DNA of 64,000 nucleotides from Brachynemurus nebulosus. Taxonomy: Eukaryota; Arthropoda; Insecta; Neuroptera; Myrmeleontidae. The stretch spans positions 37,954,803 to 38,018,802 of the forward strand of contig JAPWDM010000004.1 of NCBI GenBank assembly GCA_035578155.1, read 5' to 3'. Positions 51,620 through 63,639 of the stretch are shown here, piece after piece. Position 1 is the first letter of the stretch; every line of letters begins with the position of its first letter. The translations under genes and the position numbers were made by a program. The notes under the pieces are model-generated. The model did not search any database, was not told where the DNA came from, and was given only the letters and a program-made list of their open reading frames with translations.

Positions 51620-52872
51620 TGTAAAAATAAATGATTGAATAACACGCCAAACTTCAAAAAACAACCTCAGCAATCAATAATCTAGCGCAAACTGATTTAA
51701 AATCAAATTCAAAAAAATAAGTAAAACTAACCATTTGACGCTGTGCTAGACAAAAAAACGTTTAAATCTTCCCCTCAACAATAATATCACTTAAATCAAC
51801 AATAATATCACTTACTCAACCACTTAATATCATAACAACAGTCATTTAGAAAAGTTATTTTGACGTGGATCGACATAAATCAGTTTTAAAATACAAACTT
51901 TCAAGTGGCTCTTATTTTGTTTTGAGGAGTATATAAAAAACCACTCTTGATGCTTCGTTACTAAAGGAATCTTTGTACAAAATTTTACGTTTCTAAACCC
52001 AGCGGTTTTCTATATAAATTTTCATCCTCTATTTTACACCCTTAATGGATAAATTTTTACAAAAATTCTCCCCCTTAATACTCATTTACATTATTAAAGG
52101 ACCCCTGTGGCCCTATGCAAAATTTTACCTTTCATAAATTTTCACCCCCAAATATATACCCTTAGGGGATGAATTTCCCAAAATCTTTTCTTAGTACTCC
52201 CCTACGTTACATAAAGAACTCGTCTACAAAATTTTACGTTTCTAGACCCAGTGGTTTACTATATAAATTTTTTATCCCCTACTTAGGGGATGAATTGTGA
52301 AATTTCATGTAGCCTATAGCAATTCGCAGATTAAGACGAATTCAGCGACACCTTCTTTACCAAAATCCGTCAAGTCGTTTAGGCTGCAGGCTACGCTAAA
52401 GAAACATAATTAGAGGATACATACAAACTTTCGAAAAACATTACCTACCCTCTTCTGATGCAGTCGGGTAAAAATACCATTACACTGAGTGGGAATAACA
52501 TGAATTATGTTCTTTCTCTCTTGGGAGCAACCGGAGAAATTGCAGAAATTTTTGTTTACGACAAACTTTGTTTCCTGCAACTTTTCTTAAAAATGCACAG
52601 TTAATATTGTAAAATTGCAAATCAAATTTTAATTATTTGTAACCTTTGAACGGAATGGTGTTTTTCATGAGGATTTTTTTGGTTATTATTTATAAATACT
52701 TATACTTCAATTCGTTATCAGCAACTAATTCCAACCTCTCCTCTTCAGTAGGTGTCAAAATATAAAAACGGGACGCGAAAATCCTACGACAGCGTCATCA
52801 CCTTTATTTTTACTTGAAATTAAAATGTTTATAGTATTAAATATTATTTGTATACTTTGTATCTTTGTTTTT
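51620..52872. repeat. Non-coding repeat-like stretch
   Basis: From about 51,930 to 52,445 three diverged blocks repeat ATTTTACGTTTCTA-like and CCCTTAATGG/CCCTTAGGGG-like text, ending ACATACAAACTTTCG. That ending is a common style of insect retroposon 3' ends. The flanks are featureless. Confidence 0.42.
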
Positions 52873-52994
52873 AGCGAATTTCCAGAATGGAATTCAGCTA
52901 TTACAGCCACTGTCATGACGCGACTTGAACTCGGGACCATGGCAGAAATTTGTTTTGAGGTCCCTAGAAACCGAAAATAATATTCACCAAAATT

Positions 52995-53078
<84 letters not shown>

Positions 53079-53111
53079 CGTATATATATATATATATATA
53101 TATATAAAACC

Positions 53112-53178
<67 letters not shown>

Positions 53179-53452
53179 CGTATATATATATAAACCGTTG
53201 GACAAGTTCGTTAACCAGACACGTCGGATGCCAGGAACATGGTGTTTGTTCTTGCAAAAATTAGTTTTTTGCCAAAATTTCCACTTATTTAAAAATTTTT
53301 GCGAAATTTTTTTACATCATTTAAACGACGAAAAAAAATTACATAAAAAAGGTCTTTAAACTATTATTCTATGTCAACTAGTTTCCGAGAAAATTTAATT
53401 TTTTTAAAAGGGCATTCGCTATGTTATGCAGGGTGCTGCGACAGGGGTATAC
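52873..53452 (+). mobile_element. HL-B element, short complete copy
   Basis: It starts TAGCGAATTTCC after a T run. It carries the left half, a (TA)n core (52,995-53,192) with four ACCG interruptions, right-half text ACACGTCGGATGCC, an AT-rich segment, and the 3' end CATTCGCTATGTTATGC with a hairpin and GACAGGGGTAT. At about 580 bp it lacks the 120-bp array, showing that the array is optional. Confidence 0.8.
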
Positions 53453-53559
53453 CTATATGCATAATTATATGAAAGAATGTGTTTGTGGTACAGGAAGATA
53501 GATTGTATATAAGTCATATACGTCATACATATGTATATGTTTGTATGTTACTTATATGC

Positions 53560-53952
53560 CGTTTTTTAGGGTTCCGAAGAAAGTTCTATTTTTTAGAGCT
53601 CCGAAATAAATCTCCCGAGACTATAATAGAAATTTGTTTTGGGGGTCCCTAGAAACCAAAAATAATATTCACTAAAATTTATGTATTAAATTTATATTTA
53701 GTCCCACACCGTTGGACAAATTCGTTAGCCAGCCATGTCGGATGCCTAGAACATGGTTTTTTTGACCATTTTTCGTGAAAAAATTAGTTTTTTGCCAAAA
53801 TTTTCTAAAGTTAAAAATTTTTTTCGACATTTATTTACACCATTAAAAAGAGGAGGAAAAATCACTTAAAAGGGTGAAAAATCACAGAAAAACGGATTTT
53901 TATAAACGGAAATTCGCTATGTTATGCAGAATGCTGCGACAGGGGTATTTTG
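53560..53952 (+). mobile_element. HL-B element, short copy with almost no TA core
   Basis: It contains the altered left half, TTCACTAAAATTTATGTATT in place of a long TA tract, right-half text CATGTCGGATGCCTAGAAC, and the 3' end GGAAATTCGCTATGTTATGC with GACAGGGGTATT. It lies about 100 bases after the previous copy, in the same sense. Confidence 0.75.
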
Positions 53953-54207
53953 TTTTGTTTCATTCTATTTCTTTGCATAAAAAAGGATAGCTTTAAAAGT
54001 AAACAACCTATATTAATACAGTAGGAAACATTCTATAGTGAATTTGTTAATAATTCCAATTTTACTCCATAATACATGCAATTATACCTCAAAGCATTAT
54101 GCGAGTACACTCTTGGAAAAGTGCAGAGTAGGTGACAGTTCGCTCAGTTTCCTAAATTTAGTCAGACCCTCCACATTAGTCCAAGCTTTTGCCATCACAA
54201 GATCACC

Positions 54208-54214
<7 letters not shown>

Positions 54215-54291
<77 letters not shown>

Positions 54292-54345
54292 TTAAATACA
54301 TCACCTATATATTTAAGATCACCTATATATATATAATATATGGGA
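54215..54345. repeat. (TA)n tract with GATCACCTATATA repeats
   Basis: (TA)n at 54,215-54,288. The word ATCACCTATATA occurs once before and twice after it (about 54,202, 54,300 and 54,318). No HL halves are recognisable. Confidence 0.85.
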
Positions 54346-54360
54346 ATCGAAGTTTGGTGT

Positions 54361-54807
54361 TTAGTTATGAGTATGTATTCTTGAACTTTATTGATTTTCA
54401 TCTCCAAAGTCCAAACTAAAAGCTTAGAATTAAAGTATAATTAAACTAAAATCGTATTTTGTAAGACGAAAGAGCTGTTAAAATATATACATACGTAGAT
54501 ACGCTAATCATTATCTATTTCTAGAAAATTTAGGGTCCAAAATAAATTATATTTTTTTATATGAGTATGTATTTAAATACGTTAGATTAGTTAGTAGAAC
54601 CATGCGAAAACTTACATCGAAAAAAATTTTAGTTACCACAGCTGAAAAGCTACTAAAGTTTTTTAGTTAAATACTGCATCAAATATTATTTTTTTAATTT
54701 CTTTAAGACAAAATATTTCTGATGACTAAAATAAAAAAATTGTTGGTGTAATAAATACTTCACCTATATTCATATAGTTACACAAACAAAATAATTTTGA
54801 TAAGTGG
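54361..54807. other. No recognisable feature
   Basis: AT-rich sequence without a credible frame. Confidence 0.45.
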
Positions 54808-55448
54808 GGGAGACCGAGGTAATAAGAGACAAAAGGGGTAATAAAAGACAAAAAAATTTATTTAGGTACATAACTCTAAATTACAAATCTAATCATTATG
54901 AAAAAGATGCTACGTACTTAGAAAATTAAATGAACCTATGTGAATTTTTCTTGTAATTATTAAAATAAAGATAAAAAAAATATATTAATATTTCGAAAAG
55001 TCCTATCTCTTGTAATCCCTTCTGGGGTAATAAGAGACAACGTCTCTAGCTGCCCATATAAACTAACGTAAAATCAATTGAAGTAATAGCAGACTGATAT
55101 CTAGAGAAAATTCTGAATCAATCAAATCTTTTAACTTACAAATACTTACAGTCGTTCTCACAATATCTTAGGTTATAAGAAAACTTGGTTTCTGATATTC
55201 GTTTGTTTTAATATTTAATATCAGTCTATTCTTTAAAATTTAAAATGGGGTAATAAGAGACAAGAGTAGCTTCCAATTATGAAGAAGGCTTTTAAGAATT
55301 TCAATAATTGTTTATTAATTATCGTGCCTCCCGTCAACCAATTACATATCAAAAATATTTTGAAACTTAATACAGTAACAGAAAAAATGAAATCGGTGAA
55401 AAGTCACGAACTTTTAAGCTAGTACAAATGCAGAGATTTTTTCAGTTA

Positions 55449-56617
55449 CCGTAACTTGGGGTAAAATTGGCCCATTTTTTTCGTTTTTTTACGTAAACTG
55501 CCTTATATTTCTCATATATATTTAGGTAACTTCCTCTTACTATTAGCTATTGAACTCTGCATATTTCAAAGTATACATTGACTAGTTATTAGAGCTCAGA
55601 ACTTATTTAATGTCTATTTTAAGGTGTTCTGAAAATTTGGGACAATCTTGCCTTTATTTGGGGTAACATTGTCCCAAATACAAAATGTCATAGTAATTAA
55701 TGCGAATAATTATTTGGGACAATGTTCGACATTTTTAGTTGTGGTTGTACGTAAGTAGATAGTGTACAATATGTTAGGGACAGGGCCCGCTCCAAGGGCG
55801 GGCAACCCGGGCATTTGCCCGGGGCGGCAAATTTTAAGGGCGGTAATTTTGTAAATTTTCCTGATTTTTCATTTAATAAATATTTCATAATTATTTCTAT
55901 AGAAACCACCAACGAAATAATTTAAACTTTTTTTAATTCAAAAAAAAAGACAAACACTTAATAATATTATTTTAAAAAGGAATAAAAAATAGTAATAATA
56001 ATGGAAAAAAGTATGTGAAATTCGTAATAAAAAATAGTATATACAACTCGTGCAGGATTGTCGATTGCCCGCTTGAGCGAATGAGCGCAGTCACTATGAT
56101 CGTGCGCTCAACTTCGCTCTCGTGGGCAATCGACAATTTCCTGCAATTATTGCATAATATACTGTTCTTTTAATGGAAATTTAAGAAAAAAACAGAGTGG
56201 GCCAATCTTGCCCCAATACTTGGGCCAAAGTTACCCCAGCTTACAAAATCACATTTTACAAATAAACAAGGTAAGTATCAGAAAAAACAAACTTAAAATA
56301 TTTTGAATATATATTAAATGAAAGCTGTTATACACTTACCAATCAAAAATCTTAAGTAGTTCTGGATGTGTAAGTAAAAGTTGGTTTGCATCAAATCATT
56401 CACAAGAAGTAACGGTGAAGTTGGAGCAGCACTGAGCAGTGGCAAAAGATGGATTAAATCAATCTTAGCATTCGAGTATAGTCAGTGCTGCTACCTGTCA
56501 TTTACCACAAGAACCAAGTTGATAGCTGTATTTGCTAACTAATAGTAAATCAAACTGTCTTTTTCCAAGACTTGGGCCAATCTTACCCTTAAGGGCCAAT
56601 CTTACCCCAAGTTACGG
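55449..56617. mobile_element. TA-flanked MITE E nested in D
   Basis: The ends CCGTAACTTGGGGTAAAATT and AATCTTACCCCAAGTTACGG are flanked by TA (55,447-55,448 and 56,618-56,619). The word GGGCCAATCTTACCCC recurs near the right end. The interior holds a hAT-like tip (CAGGGCCCGCTCCAAGGGCG, 55,782) and a hairpin at 56,051-56,145. The 1.17 kb are non-coding. Confidence 0.72.
56051..56145. repeat. GC-rich hairpin inside MITE E
   Basis: Arms of about 40 bases, starting TGCAGGATTGTCGATTGCCC and ending with its inverse, with few mismatches and a loop of about 15 bases. They are notably GC-rich against the surroundings. Confidence 0.75.
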
Positions 56618-56904
56618 TAGCTAAAGAAGATTCGGAAACTGTTACAAACTCATCAACAAGTTATTGGCGACAAAGTGAATATATTGAAGTTATTATAGCT
56701 TATTTTTTTAAACGTCTGATGTTGAATATTTGGTGTTTTTTTCGCCTTGTCTCTTATTACCCTTGTTTCTTATTGCCCCGGACTAGATTATTAGTAGAGA
56801 TACTAAATAATAGTGTACTAATAACTGTATACTATTGTTATTATAATTAAAATATTTAAGCGTACATTAACGATTTTGTTTTAGTAACTAGAATAATAAT
56901 ATTG

Positions 56905-57436
56905 CATGACAAGGATACGTTTACAAACCGTAAATCACTTATTTTATTTAATTCTACTGCTGGTAGATGTGACGGAAGGTTACCCATTAATAATACACAT
57001 TTTGCACTGGGTCCATGTTTTTTTTTTTATTATTTTGGGAATGAAAATTTTTTTATACCATTCCCGAAAAATAGTACGATCTATCCAAGCGTTATGCTGA
57101 GCTTTATATATTACTGGTAAAGCATTAACTTATTTGAAATGTCGAGGGCGCTTAAATTTTCCAATAACTAGTAGTGGAATTTTATATGTCCCACTAATAT
57201 TGGGAAAAATTATAACTCAAATTTTTTTTCCTGTTACAAACTTTTCGCTTAAGAGCACTTTTTTCTTCACTAGTCACTAAAGTTTTAGAAGAAAGTGCTT
57301 CCTACATTAACCCAGCTTCATTTACGCTATAAACTTTATCAGAAATATAACTGTTCTTTTCAATGAACTGTCACAATATTTGACGGAAGAATTCACTACC
57401 TTCACGATGCACTGATAATTTCTCTCTCCACATAGT
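56905..57436 (-). pseudogene. pogo/Tigger/jerky-type transposase relic
   Basis: The minus-strand translation, with stops, gives WREKLSVHREGSEFF, VYSVNEAGL (family N-x-D-E-T-G-L, here with Asn at the first catalytic Asp), ALSSKTLVTSEEKSALKRK, GTYKIPLLVIGKFKRPRHFK, ALPVIYKAQHNAWIDRTIFR and a Leu-x-Asn...P.HLP stretch. Order and spacing match the DDE domain of pogo-group transposases. The N-terminal CENP-B-like domains were not recognised upstream. The protein cannot be made from this copy. Confidence 0.82.
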
Positions 57437-59326
57437 CAATTGATGGACAAGTTTATAATTATTTTGGTGGTGTGAAAAGGAATGCACGTTATAGCATGGG
57501 AAACATAAAGTTCAAACTTCCGTAAATTGAATTATCTGCAAAATAGTTACTCTCACAAATAAAAGCCACAGTATCTTTTTTGTAGAAACTTTCTATTGGG
57601 ATCTGTTAAATGAGGGAAGGTATGACATCTGGTATTTAAAAATCAGACTATTCTTAAACTGCATTTGCTGAAATGTCATTAATGATTTGAACCTTATAGA
57701 TCTACATTTACACACAATTGATTTGTTTCTTTCATTCGTTGACAGTTCTCCAGTTATTTCATGATATTTTACCATTCAAATTTGACGTTTGTATACTGTA
57801 GATTGTAATATTCATTAACTCAATCACTAATTTTTTCATTTTTTTACCAAATTTTAACTATTTTTCAGATACAGAATTCTCTCTCCTTCAACAAAATTTC
57901 TTTGCTTCGAACTTGTCAACTCATGTACAAATAGTTTTAATATACCTAATAATATTTATCATTTTTTCTTCATATCGCACTAACTATTGCATATAAAGCT
58001 AATGTCAGTGCACTTTTTCGTCAGCCATTATTATTAAGCCAAGCCTATTTGACAGTTTTCAATAGAATCTATAAATTTAATAATCTATATGTTTCCTATA
58101 TTATATAATTAATTGTTAACGAAATATTCATGAAAAACCGTCTCTATGGGCACCTTTTGGTGAAGGCTCGGGAAATTTCTGGCGGTACAGTACCGCCGGT
58201 ACTTATGGATCGATGGGGATTTTTGATTTTCCGTTTAAAATCGCAATATCAAGCTTCGTACCACAGTCCAGTTTTCCAAAAAATTTTCCGAAGTTGTAAC
58301 CTAATTTTTCTATATTAATCATTATATTTTATAATTATAACAACCAAAAACTATGTGAAAAGTATTTTAATATAATCTTCAGTCTTTCAATATTATATAA
58401 AAGACTACTAGCATATTTTTGTGAATTTGACCAGCTTTGTACACGTAAACGACTATAGTTAATATCGGTGAATAATACCTAACAGACAAGTGAAAAGAAA
58501 CTAAAATTACGTACGTTTGTAGAAGAGGGAAAAGTGAATAATAACTGACGGAAATGAAGAAAAGATGAACGGAGATGAAAAGGTTCGAAAGGAAAAAAAA
58601 TTGGTTATTATATTTGAAAAAGGAAAATTCCGGAAAACCGTCTAACACAATAAAAATTTATAATCTACAATCTTTAAATGTTTTAATAGAAAAAAAAATA
58701 TATTTTCTTTTCAATTTATAAATTAAATTTTAAGCTAAGGCGTTTTCTTTATTTCCAAAATTTTATTAGATATAAAAAAAAATTCAGTAAAATAATCAAA
58801 TTTCTAGATTTAATTTTTAATTTAAAAAAACGAAATTGCTGCAGCTCCAATATATGTGAGATTCATATAAATAACATTTATCCATCTATGAATTTCTTGA
58901 AAAAAAAAAATGTTAAATAATATGTACTACACAATATTAACATTATTATTTTTTATTTTACATATTGTTGATGTATTATTAATAAAATAGGGCTTGAGGC
59001 GATTCCTGAAAACATTCTTGAAAAACGTTCCGAAAAATGTTCACATGATTAAATATTTATTATTATTAATATTTTTAATTTTTAATAATTATTAATGACT
59101 TGATTGATTTTGTTTACTTTTTAGTACAGAAGTTCCTAACAATGTCATATTAGTTCAATAGGAAGTTTGACGCTAGCTCCATGTTTTTCATCGTCACATT
59201 TTCTCCCATTCGTTCTAAATAACATCAACGTTTAACATGCTAACGTTCATGGACACTACGGCGTCAAGTATATAAACTGATTAATTGCCATACAAGGTTG
59301 TACCATATTAACAATTCCATATTAAC
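57437..59326. other. No recognisable gene
   Basis: AT-rich sequence. The part up to about 57,800 may be the decayed N-terminal region of the pogo relic. A perfect hairpin GGCGGTACAGTACCGCC lies at 58,181-58,197. Confidence 0.42.
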
Positions 59327-59862
59327 AAGGAGAGGGTACGACCTCGGAAATTGACTTTGGGATGATTTGGGAGATTCACTTTGGGAAGTACCGGAATGAT
59401 AATTTTTATAAAAACATTCAAAACAGAAAATATTTTCGCATCTTGCACAATTAAAAAATTAATAAGTAAATGGTTGCGAATTAAGAAAAAATACAATTAC
59501 ATTTTAATTTATGATATTTATTGTTAGAAATAATTATTTATTTTTGAAATTTATTAATTTTAATATTTAATTAACAAAATAAAAAAATATTACTTGCAGT
59601 CGGAATCGAGCCCGTGCCGTTGTTGCTACTATGACACACTACGATACGACGCTACCAACTGAGCTACGATAACTGTTGATTTGACATTCAAATATCTCAT
59701 ATATAAAGATACAGTAAATGAAGCTCGAATTTTGAAAGCGTTTTTCTCAAAATTGACTGGCCAATGGGTCTTTATATTTTCACAATTGATTAATCTTCTA
59801 AGGGACTATAATCCTGCGAAATCCCATCCCAAAGTCAATTTCCGAGGTCGCGCCCTCTCCTT
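59327..59862. mobile_element. 536 bp TIR element with tRNA-like segment
   Basis: The ends AAGGAGAGGGTACGACCTCG and its near-inverse form terminal repeats of about 40 bases, including ATTGACTTTGGGATG. No target duplication is evident. The interior is AT-rich apart from the tRNA-like box. Confidence 0.62.
59595..59675 (-). pseudogene. tRNA-like relic (A and B box present)
   Basis: On the minus strand TAGCTCAGTTGGTAGC fits the A box and D arm of a tRNA, and GGCTCGATTCC fits the B box and T loop. The acceptor, anticodon and T stems do not pair, so it is not a working tRNA. It could be a tRNA-derived SINE head or a tRNA pseudogene captured by the TIR element. Confidence 0.45.
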
Positions 59863-60207
59863 TGTAAGTGTATCCTTCGTCATCATAGGTTATGACCATC
59901 AACGTGTTAAAGGGGAAAAAAATTGTTGCCCAGTACTTATGTGTAGGTATGTTTAATTTTTATTTATTTCGAAATGACTATTCGTTTAGACGCAGTAATC
60001 TAAAATCTCACTGATGAGAGAGAAATTATTTAATTTTTGTTCAATCTGAATCAAACATGTAGCGGAACGGGTCGTAACTCCACGTTATTTAGAGTGGTAT
60101 TATTGAGAGCTTGTACTGTATCAACAAAGTCTAAGATTTTATTTTGATTCTTTTTCTTAATTTCGCTAGCAATGTTCTTTTAAAGAGTAACACTTCTGTA
60201 ACTAGCT
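59863..60207. other. No recognisable feature
   Basis: AT-rich, no credible frame. Confidence 0.45.
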
Positions 60208-60706
60208 AATACCCCTGTCGCAGCATCTGCATAACATAGCGAATTTCCAAATTTTGGGGACTGGCGGATCTCATCTAAGAACTGTACCTATTTAAAATAG
60301 TTTAGCTTTCTAAAAGTAAAAGATTTTTTAAAATCGGTTGGGTAATTAGTTTTGATATTTTTGGGACCCAAGAACCCGAACGGACTTTGTGCAGCATAGT
60401 TGTATCCATCTAAAATAATTTAGTTCTCTAACAGTGAAAAAATTTTCAAAATCGGTCGGTTAGTTTATTTTTTACAATAATGGAAACAGTAAACCCTGGC
60501 GGAAATCATACAACATAACTTTTATTCATCTAAAATAATTTTAGTAAAAAGTTTATCCTAACAGTAAAAAACGGGTCCTAGAGATTTCATATAACTTATG
60601 GTAGTCCGTAAGGTTCTTGTGGACATCATTTAATTACTTAATGAATTCAAATACTTTAACTTACTAACGGTGAAAAAATTTTCAAAATTTTCGACATTCG
60701 CTAAAA
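60208..60706 (-). mobile_element. HL-B element, 0.5 kb copy made of 120-bp units
   Basis: The 3' end is at the left (AATACCCCTGTCGCAGCATC, then AGCGAATTTCC), then about four diverged 120-bp units. The 5' end is at the right, where ACATTCGCTA meets an A run. It has neither the conserved halves nor a (TA)n core. Both termini are present, so it is a complete internally reduced copy. Confidence 0.78.
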
Positions 60707-61044
60707 AAATCATTGAAAAATATTTGATATGTTTCGATCAATTAATAGTCAACATCAGCAAATAAAAGTTACTCAAATCGAAGAAAAGAATGAGTTATTT
60801 GTCCGTAGCAATTAAAATACAAATTCTGAAAACGAGCAAAGAAATATTGAAAAAACTAGATCGGCAAAACATTCTGCCAAATAACACTATCCAACCAATA
60901 CTCGCCAATTTGAATGAAACTTAACATACTTATTAAACAGCGAAAAATATTAAATACGTGTTTTTTTTTATTTCGGCTAAATACGCTTTTTAGGGGTAGA
61001 AAACACCATTCAACCTCTGTAGATGAAAACAGTTATAGCTAAAT

Positions 61045-61770
61045 ATTTTTGAAACGACATATTTTCTGAAAAAAGCGCTGAGTACCAAATTTGTAGAATT
61101 TAAAGCGATGCACTTGATAGTGACCCTGAAATCGATTTTCAAGGTCAGTTGAAAATGATTAGCCATTGCCGAACTTTGACCATATCCTGTACCTATAAGC
61201 AGTAATTTCATGTATTGACTCAATCTATCTTCAAAATTGATTTGTTGCGTTATTTTTCTAAAATAAAAAAAATAAAAACCTGACGAAATGGAAAAATAGG
61301 CGCAAATTTATAGAAAAAATTAGAAGAAAACATTTTTGTAAGTAATTTTAGAAGTAAAGTTAAGAAAAGATTTAATATCACTCCAATTGTAAGTTAAACA
61401 TTAACTTTATGTTATATTAGAAATTTTCAAAATTTTTTAAAATTTTTATTGCTACTCTATAGTTATCATATTAGGAATTCAATTGAACATATGATTAACT
61501 ATTATTTTTTCGATTGCGATTGAGCAAGTATTTTTCAAAATTACTTCTTGATCACTTATTTTCTATCTTGCATGTGAAATTCGTTCGAATATACTTTGAA
61601 CCATTTAGGGATGAAAAGTAAACTACTCCTTTTGAAAAATATTAAATGATTTTCAAATGACTTTGGAAATTGACCTCAAGGTCATCTTCAAAGTCATCAT
61701 CAAGTGCATCACTTTGAACTCTATAACTTTGGTCCTAAGCACTTTTTTCAGAAAATATATCGTACCATAA
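61045..61770. repeat. Diverged inverted-repeat element
   Basis: 61,058-61,166 and 61,640-61,765 are inverted copies, sharing TTTTTTCAGAAAATAT, CAAGTGCATC and an altered AAGGTCA block. The spacer is AT-rich. It may be an old MITE; the outer ends are not clear. Confidence 0.6.
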
Positions 61771-63635
61771 TCCACTTCTATGTTGATTCCTGGTCTCTTT
61801 TCCTGCGTTTCTAATATTTATGTCAATAAAAAATGTGCTACCGTAGACAAGGATGAATAGGTACGCATTCAGACTTCACACCGTATTTTTTGTATTTATT
61901 TTATGAGTACCTAATCTTTAATATATTAAAAATTTACGCGAAGATGGTCACTTTATCAGCAGTATCCAAAAAAATTTAAAAATATCCGTGGTTTTTGAAA
62001 AATTAACAAAAATCGTATAATTTCTTCTCTATGAAAAATTGGGGTCAAAAGAGACGAGAAAAGAGTAAATGGGGACAACCCGTAGGGTCGACCAAAATTG
62101 AAATTCTAATATAAAATAATTTCGAACTTTTTGTATTTATACATTAAAAAAATAAATAATAGGTACTTGATGATTTTCTGTAAAAATAAACGTAGAATCT
62201 AAAATAAAGTTTATATACCCCTGTCGTTTACCCCTAGGTTTATATTCCTCCTATTCTTATTTTAGTTCAAAAAATAATTTTTCAAAAGACTAAGACATAA
62301 TAATTAATAACAGTGAGATTCTACGTCCATTTTCAGACTTTTGTCTAATACAGACGTTACCTAGAATTTTTTTTATCTACAAAAACATCAGTCTACAGAA
62401 TTTAATTTATTAGTTAGGAAAATAATTCAAATATGTCTCACTAACAATAAATGTCTTAAATGAGTTTAAAAAATCAAAACGATACTGTTTATTAAATTGC
62501 GTAAAAGCTAGTAAATGCAATAACAGATATGATGAATTTATAAGGATTTTCTTGTACTACAAAATCTTAAAAATATGGGAACGCGTACTTTTTTTTCGTT
62601 AATTGTGTTTTATTTTTTTGCACAAAATTTTAAAAATACTTTATTTTCTTAAGAAAGGGAGGCAACTTTAGTCACAGATATGCCTATGAAAAGTTTTTGG
62701 TAATCCGGGAAAAACGAAAACACTTTTTAAAATTTTTTTATTGTTAAAATCGAAATGTTCTTTTAAAAAGGGTTAAAATTACCATATTTTGACACAATCA
62801 CTCCCTAACTAACGAGCCTTACTTAATATTTGAAAACTGAGAAAAAACACGTCAATTAGATTTATTTACACAGATTTTATTTGTTATATAATTCAAAAGG
62901 ATATTTTAAAAATGTGTATGAATGGCTTTCATTAAATAAATTTCAATATATTTTCCATTTATTTTAACAGAGGAATGTCCTTATTAGTGGCTATACTTTC
63001 GGCTTGGAGCGAATTAGACGAAGATTTTCTTCTAAAACCAAATTTAATAATTAATTAAAGAAATAAAAAAAATTTGTGGATTTCCTACCGTTCAAATATA
63101 ATCTTTATTGTATGTAAAAATGTTATTACATTTTTTCAAAAAACTGTAAGTAAACTGTAAAATTTTCTTTACAAATATGTTAAAATAGAGAAATGTTTCC
63201 TTTTTAATTTATTTTTAACTCTTTTTAAATGATTCACTTTAAAATTTTTTAATATTTCTTAATCGAAATTTCATAAAAGAATGTGTCAAAATTTAAAAAA
63301 ATTTTTCTTTGTTAAAAAAAAAATTGAATGTGCAAAATCATTTAATAGTAGAATACTTTCTTTATACAATTCTAATCATAACTGTATTGTCAATTGGATA
63401 GAAAATTACGTAAAAATATTATTGTTTGAATATGATTTAACGTAATTTTTATGCGATTGTAGCAAACTCCTATTAATTTTAGGAAGGTGTAAACATCATC
63501 TAAATTTTGATCATATCACATAAAAAGCTGCGCCGTGTTTTTTTATCTAAAAAAAAATGGAACAGAGATACATTATAAAAACATTTAACTGACAGAGAAA
63601 TAGAATATAGCCGAATCGTTAAATTGGATTAAAAA
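61771..63635. other. No recognisable feature
   Basis: AT-rich sequence with many poly-A and poly-T runs. No frame or repeat that I can match. Confidence 0.45.
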
Positions 63636-63639
63636 AATC

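Larger units (their letters stand above)
54814..56781. mobile_element. MITE D with nested element E
   Basis: The ends CCGAGGTAATAAGAGACAA and, inverted, TTGTTTCTTATTGCCCCGG form terminal repeats of about 36 bases. The word GGGGTAATAAGAGACA recurs near 54,835, 55,022 and 55,246 and inverted near 56,745, as binding-site repeats do. Without element E the length is about 0.8 kb. Fragments of the same family lie at 16.0, 20.3 and 24.4 kb. No target duplication could be defined. Confidence 0.65.

Noticed and set aside
59595..59675. Functional tRNA gene on the minus strand
   Set aside because: A and B boxes are present, but acceptor, anticodon and T stems do not pair.
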